Positions 53,368-64,000 of a DNA stretch of 64,000 nucleotides are shown piece by piece. The DNA lies in the NCBI RefSeq assembly GCF_005862305.2, contig NZ_CP054021.1:2994501-3058500 (forward strand), read 5' to 3'. The first letter of the stretch is position 1; each line of letters begins with the position of its first letter. Source of the stretch: Rhizobium indicum (GTDB taxonomy: Bacteria > Pseudomonadota > Alphaproteobacteria > Rhizobiales > Rhizobiaceae). The notes under the pieces were generated by a model, which was given only the letters and a program-made list of their open reading frames with translations, was not told the origin of the DNA and searched no databases. A program made the translations under genes and the position numbers.

Positions 53368-55584
53368 ATGAGCACAGATTCGTCCGATCTCTTTGGCGCG
53401 CTTTTCGAGGCACCGCCCGCGAACCGAACGGTTCCCGTGCTGGTGCCGATGCCGGCGCCGAAACCCTATTCCTATTCGGTGCCGGATGGCATGGCGGTCG
53501 AGCCCGGTTCGGTCGTGCAGGTGCCGCTTGGCCCGCGGCAGGTGATCGGCGTCGTCTGGGACGGCGGCGAAGACGGCGTCGATCCGAAGAAGCTTCGGCC
53601 GATCAGCCATGTCTTCGACTGCCCGCCGCTTTCCAGGGAGATGCGGGACTTCATCGATTGGGTGGCGACCTATACGCTCTCGCCGCCCGGCCTCGTCGCG
53701 CGCATGGCGCTCCGGGCGCCGAACGCCTTCGAGCCGGAACCGATGGTGGAGGGGCTGAAGCTCGTCGGCGGCGAACCGGAGCGGATGACGCCGGCGCGCG
53801 CCCGGGTGCTCGATACGGCCTCCGACGGCTTTTCCTGGACACGCAGCGGCCTTGCGCATGCGGCGGGTGTCTCGACGAGTGTCGTAGACGGGCTGATCAC
53901 GCTCGGCATCTTCGAGACTGTATTCCTGCCGCCGCCGCCGGTTGTCGCGATGCCGGATCCGGATTTTGCCGCAGCACGTCTCGAAGGGCCGCAGAAGCAG
54001 GCGGCCGAAGAGATCGTTTCCGATGTCCGCAAGGGCGAATTTTCGGTGTCGCTGATCGACGGGGTAACCGGCTCCGGCAAGACGGAGGTCTATTTCGAGG
54101 CGATTGCCGAGACGCTGAAACGCGGCAAGCAGGTGCTGATCCTGCTGCCGGAGATCGCGCTGACGGCCAGTTTCATGGAGCGTTTCCAGGACCGCTTCGG
54201 GGCAAAGCCGGCCGAATGGCATTCCGATCTTGCGCCGCGCATGCGCGAAAAGGTCTGGCGCCAGGCGGTGACCGGCGAAGTGCGGGTGGTGGCCGGCGCT
54301 CGCTCGGCGCTCTTCCTGCCCTTCGAGGATCTCGGCCTGATCATCGTCGACGAGGAACACGATCCCGCCTACAAGCAGGAGGATCGCGTGTTCTACAATG
54401 CTCGCGACATGGCCGTCGTGCGCGGCCGCATCGGTGATTTTTCCGTTATTCTGGTGTCGGCGACGCCGTCGGTCGAAAGCCAGGTCAACGGCCAGAGCGG
54501 ACGCTACAGCACCGTCCACCTGCCGACGCGTTTCGGCGATGCGGCGATGCCGGACCTGCATCTGGTCGATATGCGCAGGCATGCGCCGGAGCGGGGCGGC
54601 TTCCTGTCGCCTGTGCTGATCCGGGCGATCGGCAAGACGGTGGAGAAGCGCGAACAGGCGCTGCTGTTTCTCAACCGGCGCGGTTATGCGCCGCTGACGC
54701 TCTGCCGGGTCTGCGGCCACCGGTTCCAATGCCCGCAATGTTCGAGCTGGCTGGTGGAGCATCGTTTCCGCAAGCAGCTGCAATGCCATCAATGCGGCCA
54801 TGCCGAGCGCACGCCGGAGGCATGCCCGGAATGCGGCACGCTCGACCATCTCGTCGCCTGCGGGCCAGGCGTCGAGCGCATCGCCGAGGAGGTGGAACGG
54901 CATTTCCCGGAGGCGCGAACGATCGTTCTCTCTTCCGATATCATGGGCGGGGTGAAGCGGCTGCGGCTGGAGCTGGAAGCGATCGCCAAGGGCGAGGCCG
55001 ATATCGTTATCGGCACCCAGCTTGTGGCAAAGGGCCACAATTTTCCGCTGATGACGCTGGTCGGCATCGTCGATGCCGATCTCGGCCTTGCCAATGGCGA
55101 CCCGCGCGCGGCCGAGCGCACCTTCCAGCTTTTGTCGCAGGTGACCGGCCGGGCCGGGCGCACCGGCCTCAAGAGCCATGGGCTGCTGCAGACCTACCAG
55201 CCGCAGCATCCTGTCATGCAGGCAATTGTCTCCGGCGATTCCGACGCCTTCTACGAGCGCGAGATCACCGAACGCGAACGCGCCCTATTGCCGCCCTTCG
55301 GCAGGCTGGCGTCGATCATCGTTTCTGCCGAAACCCGCCACGACGCCGAAAACCATGCGCGCGGCATGCGCAACGCCGCACCGCAGGTGTCAGGCATCTC
55401 GGTGCTCGGTCCGGCCGAAGCGCCGCTTGCGCTGGTGCGCGGCCGCCATCGCTTCCGTCTTTTGGTGCATGGGCGGCGGAACTCGGACATGCAGGGGTTC
55501 CTGCGGGCGATGCTGTCGCAATCGCCCAAGGAGCGCGGATCGGTGCAGGTGCAACTGGATATCGATCCGCAGAGTTTTCTCTAA
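53368..55584 (+). CDS. priA: Primosomal protein N' (replication restart helicase PriA)
   Basis: A 738-residue helicase that reloads the replisome at stalled forks. The N-terminal DNA-binding domain starts near residue 20 (VPVLVPMPAPKPYSYSVP); Walker A is GVTGSGKTEVYFEA, the DEAH-like box IIVDEEHDPAYKQED, and the Zn-binding cysteines are in CRVCGHRFQCPQCSSW and CHQCGHAERTPEACPECG. The C-terminal helicase motif IGTQLVAKGHNFP is intact. Start at the ATG at 53368, with a weak ribosome-binding site; a TTG 21 nt earlier is the alternative. Confidence 0.94.
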   Translation: MSTDSSDLFGALFEAPPANRTVPVLVPMPAPKPYSYSVPDGMAVEPGSVVQVPLGPRQVIGVVWDGGEDGVDPKKLRPISHVFDCPPLSREMRDFIDWVATYTLSPPGLVARMALRAPNAFEPEPMVEGLKLVGGEPERMTPARARVLDTASDGFSWTRSGLAHAAGVSTSVVDGLITLGIFETVFLPPPPVVAMPDPDFAAARLEGPQKQAAEEIVSDVRKGEFSVSLIDGVTGSGKTEVYFEAIAETLKRGKQVLILLPEIALTASFMERFQDRFGAKPAEWHSDLAPRMREKVWRQAVTGEVRVVAGARSALFLPFEDLGLIIVDEEHDPAYKQEDRVFYNARDMAVVRGRIGDFSVILVSATPSVESQVNGQSGRYSTVHLPTRFGDAAMPDLHLVDMRRHAPERGGFLSPVLIRAIGKTVEKREQALLFLNRRGYAPLTLCRVCGHRFQCPQCSSWLVEHRFRKQLQCHQCGHAERTPEACPECGTLDHLVACGPGVERIAEEVERHFPEARTIVLSSDIMGGVKRLRLELEAIAKGEADIVIGTQLVAKGHNFPLMTLVGIVDADLGLANGDPRAAERTFQLLSQVTGRAGRTGLKSHGLLQTYQPQHPVMQAIVSGDSDAFYEREITERERALLPPFGRLASIIVSAETRHDAENHARGMRNAAPQVSGISVLGPAEAPLALVRGRHRFRLLVHGRRNSDMQGFLRAMLSQSPKERGSVQVQLDIDPQSFL

Positions 55585-55664
55585 ATCAAGTGAAGTCGCC
55601 ATTTCCTCCTTTTTCGGCCCATGCCATAAAACACTGATTCATCCAGGTGATTTGGGGCTGATGC

Positions 55665-56054
55665 ATGGAGTTTTACTTTCCGACCGAGCTTGGCGAGCAG
55701 CTTGCCTTTTGCTCCGCGGCTTTCACGGCGCTTGCCGGCTTCATCATGATGTTCGCGCCGGGCCATACTTTCCGTCTTCTCGGTTTGCAGGCGCAGGAGG
55801 GGCGGCCGGAAGGATATGGAGAGGGACGCTCGATGGGTGGTTTCTATCTCGGCTTCGGCCTGTCGGCGATCATGCTCGCCCAGACCACGATCTATATGGC
55901 GCTCGGCGCCTCCTTCGCGATGGCGGCCTTTGCCCGGATCGTCTCGATCCTGTCCGATAAGGGGAGTAATCTCGTCAACTATTTACTCCTGGTTGTGCAG
56001 ATCGCTTTGGCCGCGCTACCGCTGCTCTACGTTTTCGGCTTCATCCAGACGTGA
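55665..56054 (+). CDS. Small integral membrane protein of unknown function
   Basis: A 129-residue protein with about four hydrophobic segments (LAFCSAAFTALAGFIMMFA, GFYLGFGLSAIMLAQTTIYM, a short third near 80-90, and LLLVVQIALAALPLLYVFGF). The layout resembles DUF4345-type membrane proteins. No known function. It lies between priA and the ATP synthase operon on the same strand. Confidence 0.75.
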   Translation: MEFYFPTELGEQLAFCSAAFTALAGFIMMFAPGHTFRLLGLQAQEGRPEGYGEGRSMGGFYLGFGLSAIMLAQTTIYMALGASFAMAAFARIVSILSDKGSNLVNYLLLVVQIALAALPLLYVFGFIQT

Positions 56055-56309
56055 CTCTCGCTGCCGGCAGACGGCTTGTTCGGCCTGCTTTCAGGCCATT
56101 GCGCGATTTTGCAGACAGAAATTCATGCGAAAGGCGTATTCGGGCATTACGCGTGTTGCGAGTCCGAACATCCTATGTTAGACGGACCCCGAATTTCGGA
56201 AGAAGCAAGAGGCTTCTCTTGTGATTTCTGGGGGAAATCAAAACGAATTCAAGATCATAGGTTCGGCGCCCGCCGAGAGCCGGATTTTGGGTTGAAATCA
56301 GGGAAATTT
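56055..56309. other. Leader and promoter region of the ATP synthase operon
   Basis: 255 nt without a gene. The right half contains two adjacent hairpins (56201-56217 and 56222-56240) and a repeated GAAATCA next to the atpH ribosome-binding site. I see no promoter that I would defend. Confidence 0.5.
56201..56240 (+). promoter_or_regulatory. Two adjacent hairpins in the atp operon leader
   Basis: AGAAGC-AAGAG-GCTTCT (6 bp) at 56201-56217 and TGATTTC-TGGGG-GAAATCA (7 bp) at 56222-56240. A second GAAATCA at 56294-56300 precedes the AGGGA ribosome-binding site of atpH, so TGATTTC has two possible partners. Confidence 0.4.
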
Positions 56310-56876
56310 GTGCCAGTGGCAGACACGTCCCAGCTTACTTCTGGTGTTGCCGAACGCTATGCCTCGTCGCTTTTCGAACTGGCGCTCGAGCAGGGCGCCG
56401 TCGACAGCGTCACCGCCGATCTTGATCATTTCCAGGCGATGCTGGATGAGAGCGCCGATCTGAAGCGCTTTGTCGCAAGCCCGGTTTTTTCCGCTGAAGA
56501 CCAGCTGAAGGCGATCGTCGCCATTAGCGAGAAGGCCGGTATCAGCGGTTTCTTCGCCAATTTCCTGAAGGTCGTGGCGCGCAACCGCCGCCTGTTCGCC
56601 CTGCCGGGCATGATCAAGGCCTTCCGCATCATCGCCGCGAACCATCGCGGTGAAATCTCCGCCGAGGTCACCTCGGCGCATGCGCTTTCGCAAGCGCAGG
56701 AAACCGAATTGAAGGTGGCACTCAAGAGCGTTACCGGCAAAGACGTGACGATTGCCGTCACGGTTGATCCGTCAATTCTTGGTGGTCTGATCGTGAAGGT
56801 CGGGTCCCGTCAGATTGATACGTCTCTTCGTACCAAACTCTCTACCCTTAAGCTCGCATTGAAAGAGGTTGGCTGA
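56310..56876 (+). CDS. atpH: F1F0-ATP synthase delta subunit
   Basis: A 188-residue stator subunit linking F1 to the b subunits. The start is a GTG at 56310 ([20 protein letters not shown]), with AGGGA a few nt upstream; this matches the usual rhizobial start. Conserved C-terminal [25 protein letters not shown] is intact. Earlier in-frame codons read through from the leader and are not coding. It is the first gene of atpHAGDC; F0 genes are elsewhere, as usual in alphaproteobacteria. Confidence 0.94.
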   Translation: MPVADTSQLTSGVAERYASSLFELALEQGAVDSVTADLDHFQAMLDESADLKRFVASPVFSAEDQLKAIVAISEKAGISGFFANFLKVVARNRRLFALPGMIKAFRIIAANHRGEISAEVTSAHALSQAQETELKVALKSVTGKDVTIAVTVDPSILGGLIVKVGSRQIDTSLRTKLSTLKLALKEVG

Positions 56877-58405
56877 TGGATATCCGCGCCGCGGAAATTT
56901 CCGCAATTCTCAAAGACCAGATTAAAAATTTCGGCAAAGAGGCAGAAGTCTCGGAAGTCGGCCAGGTTCTCTCCGTCGGTGACGGTATCGCTCGTGTCTA
57001 CGGTCTGGACAATGTCCAGGCCGGTGAAATGGTCGAGTTCCCGGGCGGCATCCGCGGCATGGCTCTGAACCTCGAATCCGACAATGTCGGCGTCGTCATC
57101 TTCGGCTCCGACCGCGACATCAAGGAAGGCGACACCGTCAAGCGGACCGGCGCCATCGTTGACGTTCCGGTTGGTCCGGAACTGCTTGGCCGCGTCGTCG
57201 ACGCGCTCGGCAATCCGATCGACGGCAAGGGCCCGATCAACGCGACGCGCCGTTCGCGCGTCGACGTCAAGGCTCCCGGCATCATTCCGCGCAAGTCGGT
57301 CCATGAGCCGATGTCGACCGGCCTCAAGGCCATCGACGCGCTGATCCCGGTCGGCCGCGGCCAGCGCGAGCTGGTCATCGGCGACCGCCAGACCGGCAAG
57401 ACCGCGATCCTTCTCGATGCCTTCCTCAACCAGAAGGCCATTCACGACAACGGTCCGGAAGGCGAAAAGCTTTACTGCGTCTACGTCGCCGTCGGCCAGA
57501 AGCGTTCAACCGTCGCCCAGTTCGTCAAGGTGCTCGAAGAGCGCGGCGCACTGAAGTATTCGATCATCGTTGCCGCCACCGCTTCCGATCCGGCGCCGAT
57601 GCAGTTCCTGGCACCGTTTGCCGGCTGCGCCATGGGCGAATATTTCCGTGACAACGGCATGCATGCGCTGATCGGTTACGACGACCTGTCCAAGCAGGCC
57701 GTCTCCTACCGCCAGATGTCGCTGCTGCTGCGCCGCCCGCCGGGCCGCGAAGCCTATCCGGGCGACGTTTTCTACTTGCACTCGCGCCTGCTCGAGCGCG
57801 CTGCGAAGATGAACGACGACAAGGGTGCCGGTTCGCTGACCGCTCTGCCGGTCATCGAAACGCAGGGCAACGACGTGTCGGCCTTCATCCCGACCAACGT
57901 GATCTCGATCACCGACGGCCAGATCTTCCTTGAAACCGATCTGTTCTACCAGGGTATCCGCCCGGCCGTGAACGTCGGTCTGTCGGTTTCCCGCGTCGGT
58001 TCGTCGGCGCAGATCAAGGCGATGAAGCAGGTTGCCGGCTCGATCAAGGGCGAACTTGCCCAGTATCGCGAAATGGCCGCCTTCGCTCAGTTCGGTTCGG
58101 ACCTCGACGCTGCGACGCAGCGCCTGCTGAACCGTGGTGCACGCTTGACCGAACTCCTGAAGCAGCCGCAGTTCTCGCCGCTGAAGACGGAAGAGCAGGT
58201 CGCCGTGATCTTTGCAGGCGTCAACGGCTATCTCGACAAGCTGCCGGTCGCTTCTGTCGGCAAGTTCGAGCAGGGCTTCCTCTCCTATCTGCGTTCGGAA
58301 GGCTCCGCCATCCTCGACGCGATCCGCACGGAAAAGGCAATCAGCGACGATACCAAGGGCAAGCTCAACGCTGCTCTCGATAGCTTCGCAAAGTCTTTCT
58401 CGTAA
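56876..58405 (+). CDS. atpA: F1F0-ATP synthase alpha subunit
   Basis: A 509-residue F1 subunit. P-loop [13 protein letters not shown] is at about 170-182, [22 protein letters not shown] carries the catalytic-interface Arg, and the DELSEEY-type region is normal. Start overlaps the atpH stop by one base. Confidence 0.98.
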   Translation: MDIRAAEISAILKDQIKNFGKEAEVSEVGQVLSVGDGIARVYGLDNVQAGEMVEFPGGIRGMALNLESDNVGVVIFGSDRDIKEGDTVKRTGAIVDVPVGPELLGRVVDALGNPIDGKGPINATRRSRVDVKAPGIIPRKSVHEPMSTGLKAIDALIPVGRGQRELVIGDRQTGKTAILLDAFLNQKAIHDNGPEGEKLYCVYVAVGQKRSTVAQFVKVLEERGALKYSIIVAATASDPAPMQFLAPFAGCAMGEYFRDNGMHALIGYDDLSKQAVSYRQMSLLLRRPPGREAYPGDVFYLHSRLLERAAKMNDDKGAGSLTALPVIETQGNDVSAFIPTNVISITDGQIFLETDLFYQGIRPAVNVGLSVSRVGSSAQIKAMKQVAGSIKGELAQYREMAAFAQFGSDLDAATQRLLNRGARLTELLKQPQFSPLKTEEQVAVIFAGVNGYLDKLPVASVGKFEQGFLSYLRSEGSAILDAIRTEKAISDDTKGKLNAALDSFAKSFS

Positions 58406-58433
58406 TCAGGCCCTAAGTTAGGACGGATCACGG

Positions 58434-60777
<2,344 letters not shown>

Positions 60778-60778
<1 letters not shown>

Positions 60779-61017
60779 TGAGCGATGCGCTAGACGAGAT
60801 ATTCTGCTGCGACTCCCTGAAAGGGGTCGTGGCGGATCTTCCGGAACCGGCAGCGCCGACCGTCTATCGCGCCGATAATGGCGTGCTGATGATGGTGGTG
60901 GGGCTGGTCCAGAGCGAGGAAGGTCTCGGTTATCTCGACCAAGCGATAATGCACTGCCCGTTCTGCGGGACTAAATTGCAAGATGCGAAAGCCATAGCCG
61001 AGAAGGTAAGTCACTGA
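60778..61017 (+). CDS. Small Cys-motif protein encoded between atpD and atpC
   Basis: A 79-residue acidic protein. It has a Cys pair near the N-terminus (EIFCCDSL) and a C-terminal HCPFCGTKL, a knuckle of the type that binds zinc when paired with other ligands. The rest is short strands (TVYRADNGVLMMVVGLVQ). I recognise no named family. It overlaps both neighbours by one base (TAATG at the front, TGATG at the back), so it is clearly part of the atp translation chain. Its role is unknown; assembly or regulation of ATP synthase is only a guess. Confidence 0.82.
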
Positions 61018-61424
61018 TGGCTGACAATTTCAACTTTGAGCTCGTTTCGCCGGAGCGTCTGCTGCTGTCGGAGATGGTGACCGAGGTCGTCATCCCCGCG
61101 ACTGAAGGCGAGATGACGGTCATGGCAAACCATGCGCCGACGATGACGACGATCAAGCCGGGTGTCGTGAGCGTGCGTTCTGCCTCCGGCAAGAAGCAGG
61201 ACTACGTCGTGTTCGGCGGTTTTGCCGATATCCTGCCGACCGGCTGCACATTGCTCGCCGAATCCGCAGTTCCGGTCGAGGAACTCCACAAGGACGAACT
61301 GACGCGCCGCATCGAGGCCGCCCGTAAGGAACTCGAACATGCCGAGCTGCACGAGCACAAGTCGAAGCTCGAACACTTCATCATGGAACTGACGCACCTG
61401 CGCGGCGTCGTTCAACAGGATTGA
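61017..61424 (+). CDS. atpC: F1F0-ATP synthase epsilon subunit
   Basis: A 135-residue subunit: N-terminal beta sandwich (FELVSPERLLLSEMVTEVVI, TEGEMTVMANHAPTMT) and C-terminal helical hairpin from about 90. It regulates catalysis and couples the stalk to the c-ring. It ends the operon. Confidence 0.95.
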   Translation: MADNFNFELVSPERLLLSEMVTEVVIPATEGEMTVMANHAPTMTTIKPGVVSVRSASGKKQDYVVFGGFADILPTGCTLLAESAVPVEELHKDELTRRIEAARKELEHAELHEHKSKLEHFIMELTHLRGVVQQD

Positions 61425-61445
61425 TTACAATCGGTAAGATCCATG

Positions 61446-61475
61446 AAAAGCGGCCGCGATGGCCGCTTTTTTGTT
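61446..61475 (+). terminator. Rho-independent terminator of the atp operon
   Basis: AAAAGCGGCC/GGCCGCTTTT, a 10-bp stem with loop GCGAT, followed by TTG and TTT. It starts 22 nt after the atpC stop. Confidence 0.85.
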
Positions 61476-61571
61476 TCTGCCTTTATCTGTCGATGTACGG
61501 AAAACAGCGCTATCGGCCGAGTTGAAATTAAGACGCGGCCGCAGCAATTCAAAGGGCTAATGCGACCTTTG

Positions 61572-61589
61572 CGCGTCTGAAAAGACGCG
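61572..61589. other. GAAA-tetraloop hairpin between atpC and the sugar transferase
   Basis: CGCGTCT-GAAA-AGACGCG is a perfect 7-bp stem with a GNRA tetraloop on the plus strand, 47 nt beyond the end of the minus-strand sugar transferase. There is no T-run. Confidence 0.5.
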
Positions 61590-61635
61590 TGACGCTGCAG
61601 GGGTCGCCTACCTCTGGCAGTGATGCCGGATCGTC

Positions 61636-62373
61636 TCAGAAACCGGTGCCGCCGCGCAGCTCGATGACGACCGTCTTGAACAGGATCTTCACGTCGAGCA
61701 GCAGGCTGAAATTCCTGACATAATAGATATCGCAGGCGATGCGAGCGCGGGCTGCCAGCGGCCGCGCCGTCGGGCCGCGCCAGCCGCGCGTCTGCGCAAG
61801 GCCGGTGATGCCGGGGCGCATGATGTGGCGGTGGTGGTAGTCCGGCACCAATTCCTCGTAGAGCCGGCCGGCTGCCCGCATATTGATGGCGTGGCAGCGC
61901 GGGCCGACCAACGACATCTCACCCCTGAGAACGTTGAAAAGCTGCGGCAGCTCGTCGATATTGGTCTTGCGCAGCAGCGCGCCGACGCCTGTCACCCGGC
62001 TGTCGCCCTTGACGGTCTGTTGAATGCCGCTGGGATCGCAAGCTTCTGCGCGCATCGACCGGAACTTGAAGACCGTGATCTTCCGGCCGTTCAGCCCCCA
62101 GCGGATCTGCCGGAAAAACACCGGACCGCCATCGTCGAGTTTGATGAAAAGAGCGATTGCCAGAAAAAGCGGCGCCAGCACGATGAGGGCGCTGAGTGAG
62201 GCGACGATGTCGATCAACCGCTTCACGCTGAGCCGCACAGCCATCTTTCTTTCGATAAGGGAAAAGCTATCCGGCTGGCGAACGTTGGAGTTCGCTATAA
62301 CCAGGGTCTTGGTTTTGTCCTGACGCTGAGACGGATCGAAGCGTGGATTCGTCTTCGAAGTAAAAGCATTCAT
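61636..62373 (-). CDS. Polyprenyl-phosphate sugar-1-phosphate transferase (ExoY/PssA-like)
   Basis: A 245-residue priming glycosyltransferase of the bacterial sugar transferase family. One N-terminal membrane helix ([20 protein letters not shown]) is followed by the catalytic part with [26 protein letters not shown] and GPRCHA, then GITGLAQ. It transfers a sugar phosphate to the lipid carrier to begin polysaccharide synthesis. It stands alone, so the polysaccharide is unknown; exopolysaccharide is the usual role in rhizobia. Confidence 0.88.
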   Translation of the reverse strand: MNAFTSKTNPRFDPSQRQDKTKTLVIANSNVRQPDSFSLIERKMAVRLSVKRLIDIVASLSALIVLAPLFLAIALFIKLDDGGPVFFRQIRWGLNGRKITVFKFRSMRAEACDPSGIQQTVKGDSRVTGVGALLRKTNIDELPQLFNVLRGEMSLVGPRCHAINMRAAGRLYEELVPDYHHRHIMRPGITGLAQTRGWRGPTARPLAARARIACDIYYVRNFSLLLDVKILFKTVVIELRGGTGF

Positions 62374-62540
62374 TACGCAAGGTCCACAAGTTTAGATGCG
62401 ATACTGAACAACATGGAGACAAATACATGGTCACGTATCGTTTGTCATCGGTATAAATAAGAATTTGATAACCCTAAAGATGCCAAAAATGGGAGTATTC
62501 CGCGTTAACCTTAACGCCTGTAGTTGCGCTTACGGGAAAT

Positions 62541-63761
62541 TTATACTTTGAAAGGAGTAGCCCGATTGGGTTGACGAGATGTCAGCCGGTTGCCGAAATC
62601 GATCGCCGGTTTTTCCAGCAGGAAGTAGCTGAGGGTTGCGACCAGAAGGATGAGCGCTGCCGCCAATCCGCAAGACTGCAGCCAGCCGGTAACGACATTT
62701 TCCGAGGAAACGCCGAACGAACCCGGGTCGAGCCTCTGGATCAATATCAGAATGATCTCCTGCCAAATATAGATGCCGAAGGAGATCTTTGCGATATAGC
62801 GGACAGGAGCGTTGTCGAGCAGCCTGCCCAGGTGTTGCGAATGGCTGAGCGAAACGAGCGCCGTTGCGACCGCCAGCGGAAAGACCGGAAAACCGTAGGG
62901 GATTTCGAGCCAGCCGTAAGCTTCGGCAGAGCCGCCGGGTGATATGACGAGGCGGTAGGCGGCAATGGCGAGGCCGAGGAGCGCTGCGGCATCGAACCAG
63001 GAGGAGCGCCTTCTTGGCAGCATGACCTCGACGCCGGCGGCAAGCGCGCCGAGCGCGAAGACGGCGAAGAAGCCGATCGGGTTATATCTCGGCATCCATT
63101 CCTTCGCCCCGCCCTGCAGGCCGTACTGCCAGCCGCGTTCGATGTCGTCGAGCGGAAAGAGGGTCAGGATCAGCACATGGGCGAGGAGTACGCCCGTGAT
63201 GACACAAAGCCAAGCGAAGCGGGTAAGCAATGGGCGCTGCCTGAGGAATGGCAAACGAAACAGCAGGAGAAAGCAGACCGGCAGGAGCACATAGCTGGTG
63301 ACCTCGAAGGGAATGGACCAGAGCGGCCCGTCGGCTTCGACAGGAAACAAGGTGCGCCAATGCCACTGGCTCATGAACAGCAGCCCGGAGACGTAGCGGA
63401 GCACAAGCTCAGGCGTCAGCGGCAGGGCAAGCAGCGTCAGGCTGAGGGCGAAGCCGGTGGTGGCGGCGAACCAGAAGCCCGGAGCGATGCGCGCCATCCT
63501 GCGGATCGTATAATGCCGCAGGCTCGGCATGTCGCTGCCCGCGTCGAGCGCGCGCCAGAAGGGATGGGCAAGAAGGAAGCCGCTGAGGACGAAGAAGACG
63601 GCGACGCCGAAATTGCCGAAGCGGAGGATGTTTGCGGTCGGTCCGAGTTCATCAGGGATTCTGCGCATATCCAGCCGCAGCGCGAAGTGGTGGGCGAGCA
63701 CCAGCAGACAGGCCGTCGCGCGCAGAAAGTCCGCTCCGGCCAGTCTCTCTTGTAGTCGCAT
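62541..63761 (-). CDS. Membrane acyltransferase, acyltransferase-3 (OafA/YrhL) family
   Basis: A 406-residue protein with about ten membrane helices. The N-terminal ADFLRATACLLVLAHHFALR (His-His catalytic site), followed by GFLLAHPFW and the SIPFEVTSYVLLP segment, are diagnostic. Such enzymes O-acylate sugars of exo- or lipopolysaccharide. It lies downstream of another gene and close to the sugar transferase, so both may modify a surface glycan. The ATG at 63761 has GGGAGGCAGG upstream; an earlier ATG at 63788 lies in the repeat. Confidence 0.87.
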   Translation of the reverse strand: MRLQERLAGADFLRATACLLVLAHHFALRLDMRRIPDELGPTANILRFGNFGVAVFFVLSGFLLAHPFWRALDAGSDMPSLRHYTIRRMARIAPGFWFAATTGFALSLTLLALPLTPELVLRYVSGLLFMSQWHWRTLFPVEADGPLWSIPFEVTSYVLLPVCFLLLFRLPFLRQRPLLTRFAWLCVITGVLLAHVLILTLFPLDDIERGWQYGLQGGAKEWMPRYNPIGFFAVFALGALAAGVEVMLPRRRSSWFDAAALLGLAIAAYRLVISPGGSAEAYGWLEIPYGFPVFPLAVATALVSLSHSQHLGRLLDNAPVRYIAKISFGIYIWQEIILILIQRLDPGSFGVSSENVVTGWLQSCGLAAALILLVATLSYFLLEKPAIDFGNRLTSRQPNRATPFKV

Positions 63762-63782
63762 CCTGCCTCCCCACCTTGCCCA

Positions 63783-63830
63783 GAGCATGATGCCGAAAAG
63801 TGTGAGTGGTTTCCGGACGACATCATGCTC
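63783..63830. repeat. Rhizobial 48-bp palindromic intergenic repeat
   Basis: Begins GAGCATGATGCCGAAAAGTG and ends CATCATGCTC, equal in length and nearly equal in sequence to the copy at 16825. Its ends pair perfectly over 10 bp (GAGCATGATG). Confidence 0.8.
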
Positions 63831-63843
63831 TACTTCTTTGATT

Positions 63844-63898
63844 TAGATACGGATTCGGACCTTAAGCCGATCCGGCCTAAGATCTGAATCCGTATCTA
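63844..63898. repeat. 13-bp inverted repeat next to the palindromic repeat
   Basis: TAGATACGGATTC and GAATCCGTATCTA, perfect 13-bp arms with 29 nt between, 13 nt from the preceding element. No T-run. It may be part of the same composite mosaic element. Confidence 0.6.
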
Positions 63899-63943
63899 GG
63901 ATTTTGCAGCGGAAAGCCGCGACGGGCAAGGCAGGCGTTGGGC

Positions 63944-64000
63944 TCAGTCGAGAAGTTCGTTGGTATAATAGGTGGAAAAGTCCGGCTTCTCCTTGAGTGC
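63944..64000 (-). CDS. Partial gene at window edge, C-terminal 18 residues
   Basis: Only ALKEKPDFSTYYTNELLD then TGA is visible on the minus strand. The open frame is continuous to the window edge. Too short to assign a family. Confidence 0.5.
   Translation of the reverse strand, partial: ALKEKPDFSTYYTNELLD

Noticed and set aside
53062..55209. A 715-codon antisense open frame across priA
   Set aside because: Shadow of priA, with no start signal or family match.
62440..62520. CtrA-type site suggested by GTTAACCTTAACG
   Set aside because: Spacing between the TTAA halves is 3 nt, not the 7 nt of the CtrA consensus.

Overview
The window looks like a chromosomal segment of a Rhizobium species (Rhizobiales, R. 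leguminosarum/etli type). This rests on GC-rich coding sequence, an alphaproteobacterial gene order (sdhCDAB, then mdh-sucCDAB...lpd, and a separate F1-ATPase operon atpHAGDC behind priA), and short palindromic intergenic repeats of the kind scattered through rhizobial chromosomes. I see no tRNA, rRNA, CRISPR array, prophage or insertion sequence.

Region 1 (1-6.8 kb, minus strand) is an accessory catabolic cluster: a UbiD decarboxylase and its UbiX flavin prenyltransferase, a solute-binding protein without permeases in view, and a PEP-mutase/isocitrate-lyase-fold enzyme cut by the window edge. Upstream sits an unusual 616-residue regulator made of two LysR proteins in one chain. Region 2 (7-17.4 kb) deals with amino acids, guanidino compounds and polyamines. 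The minus strand carries a ureohydrolase, an amino-acid solute-binding protein, two permeases and an ornithine-cyclodeaminase-family enzyme. The plus strand carries, divergently, a complete PotABCD-type importer, a LysR regulator and a RidA protein.

Region 3 (17.5-36.1 kb) is the respiratory and TCA-cycle core: succinate dehydrogenase (sdhCDAB), an Omp19-like lipoprotein, ZapE, malate dehydrogenase, succinyl-CoA synthetase and 2-oxoglutarate dehydrogenase E1/E2/E3. Small accessory genes (YciI-like, DUF4241-like, a secreted orphan, an SDR, a LysE exporter) lie between sucA and lpd. A strong terminator follows lpd. Region 4 (36.2-40 kb) holds housekeeping genes: TraB/GumN, XerC, an acyltransferase and a GNAT acetyltransferase.

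Region 5 (40-53.3 kb) is a plant-saccharide utilisation locus. A DapA-family lyase, a lactonase-like amidohydrolase and an IlvD-type sugar-acid dehydratase run leftward. A Gfo/Idh/MocA dehydrogenase and a GntR regulator run rightward. Then come a GH39 glycosidase and a five-gene Opp/Dpp-type importer. Together the enzymes could form a non-phosphorylative sugar-acid pathway. A shared 10-bp motif, consensus TTRTCRATAA, occurs four times in its two divergent promoter regions and is a candidate operator.

Region 6 (53.3-61.5 kb) is priA, a small membrane protein and the F1-ATPase operon, with an extra 79-codon Cys-motif gene coupled between atpD and atpC. Region 7 (61.6-64 kb) has a priming sugar transferase, a membrane acyltransferase and a fragment of another gene.

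A recurring structural theme is that all four solute-binding-protein genes are followed directly by an intercistronic stem-loop. The best candidates for something new are the tandem LysR protein, the small gene inside the ATPase operon, the four-site operator of the saccharide locus, and RNA structures ahead of sucA and atpH.
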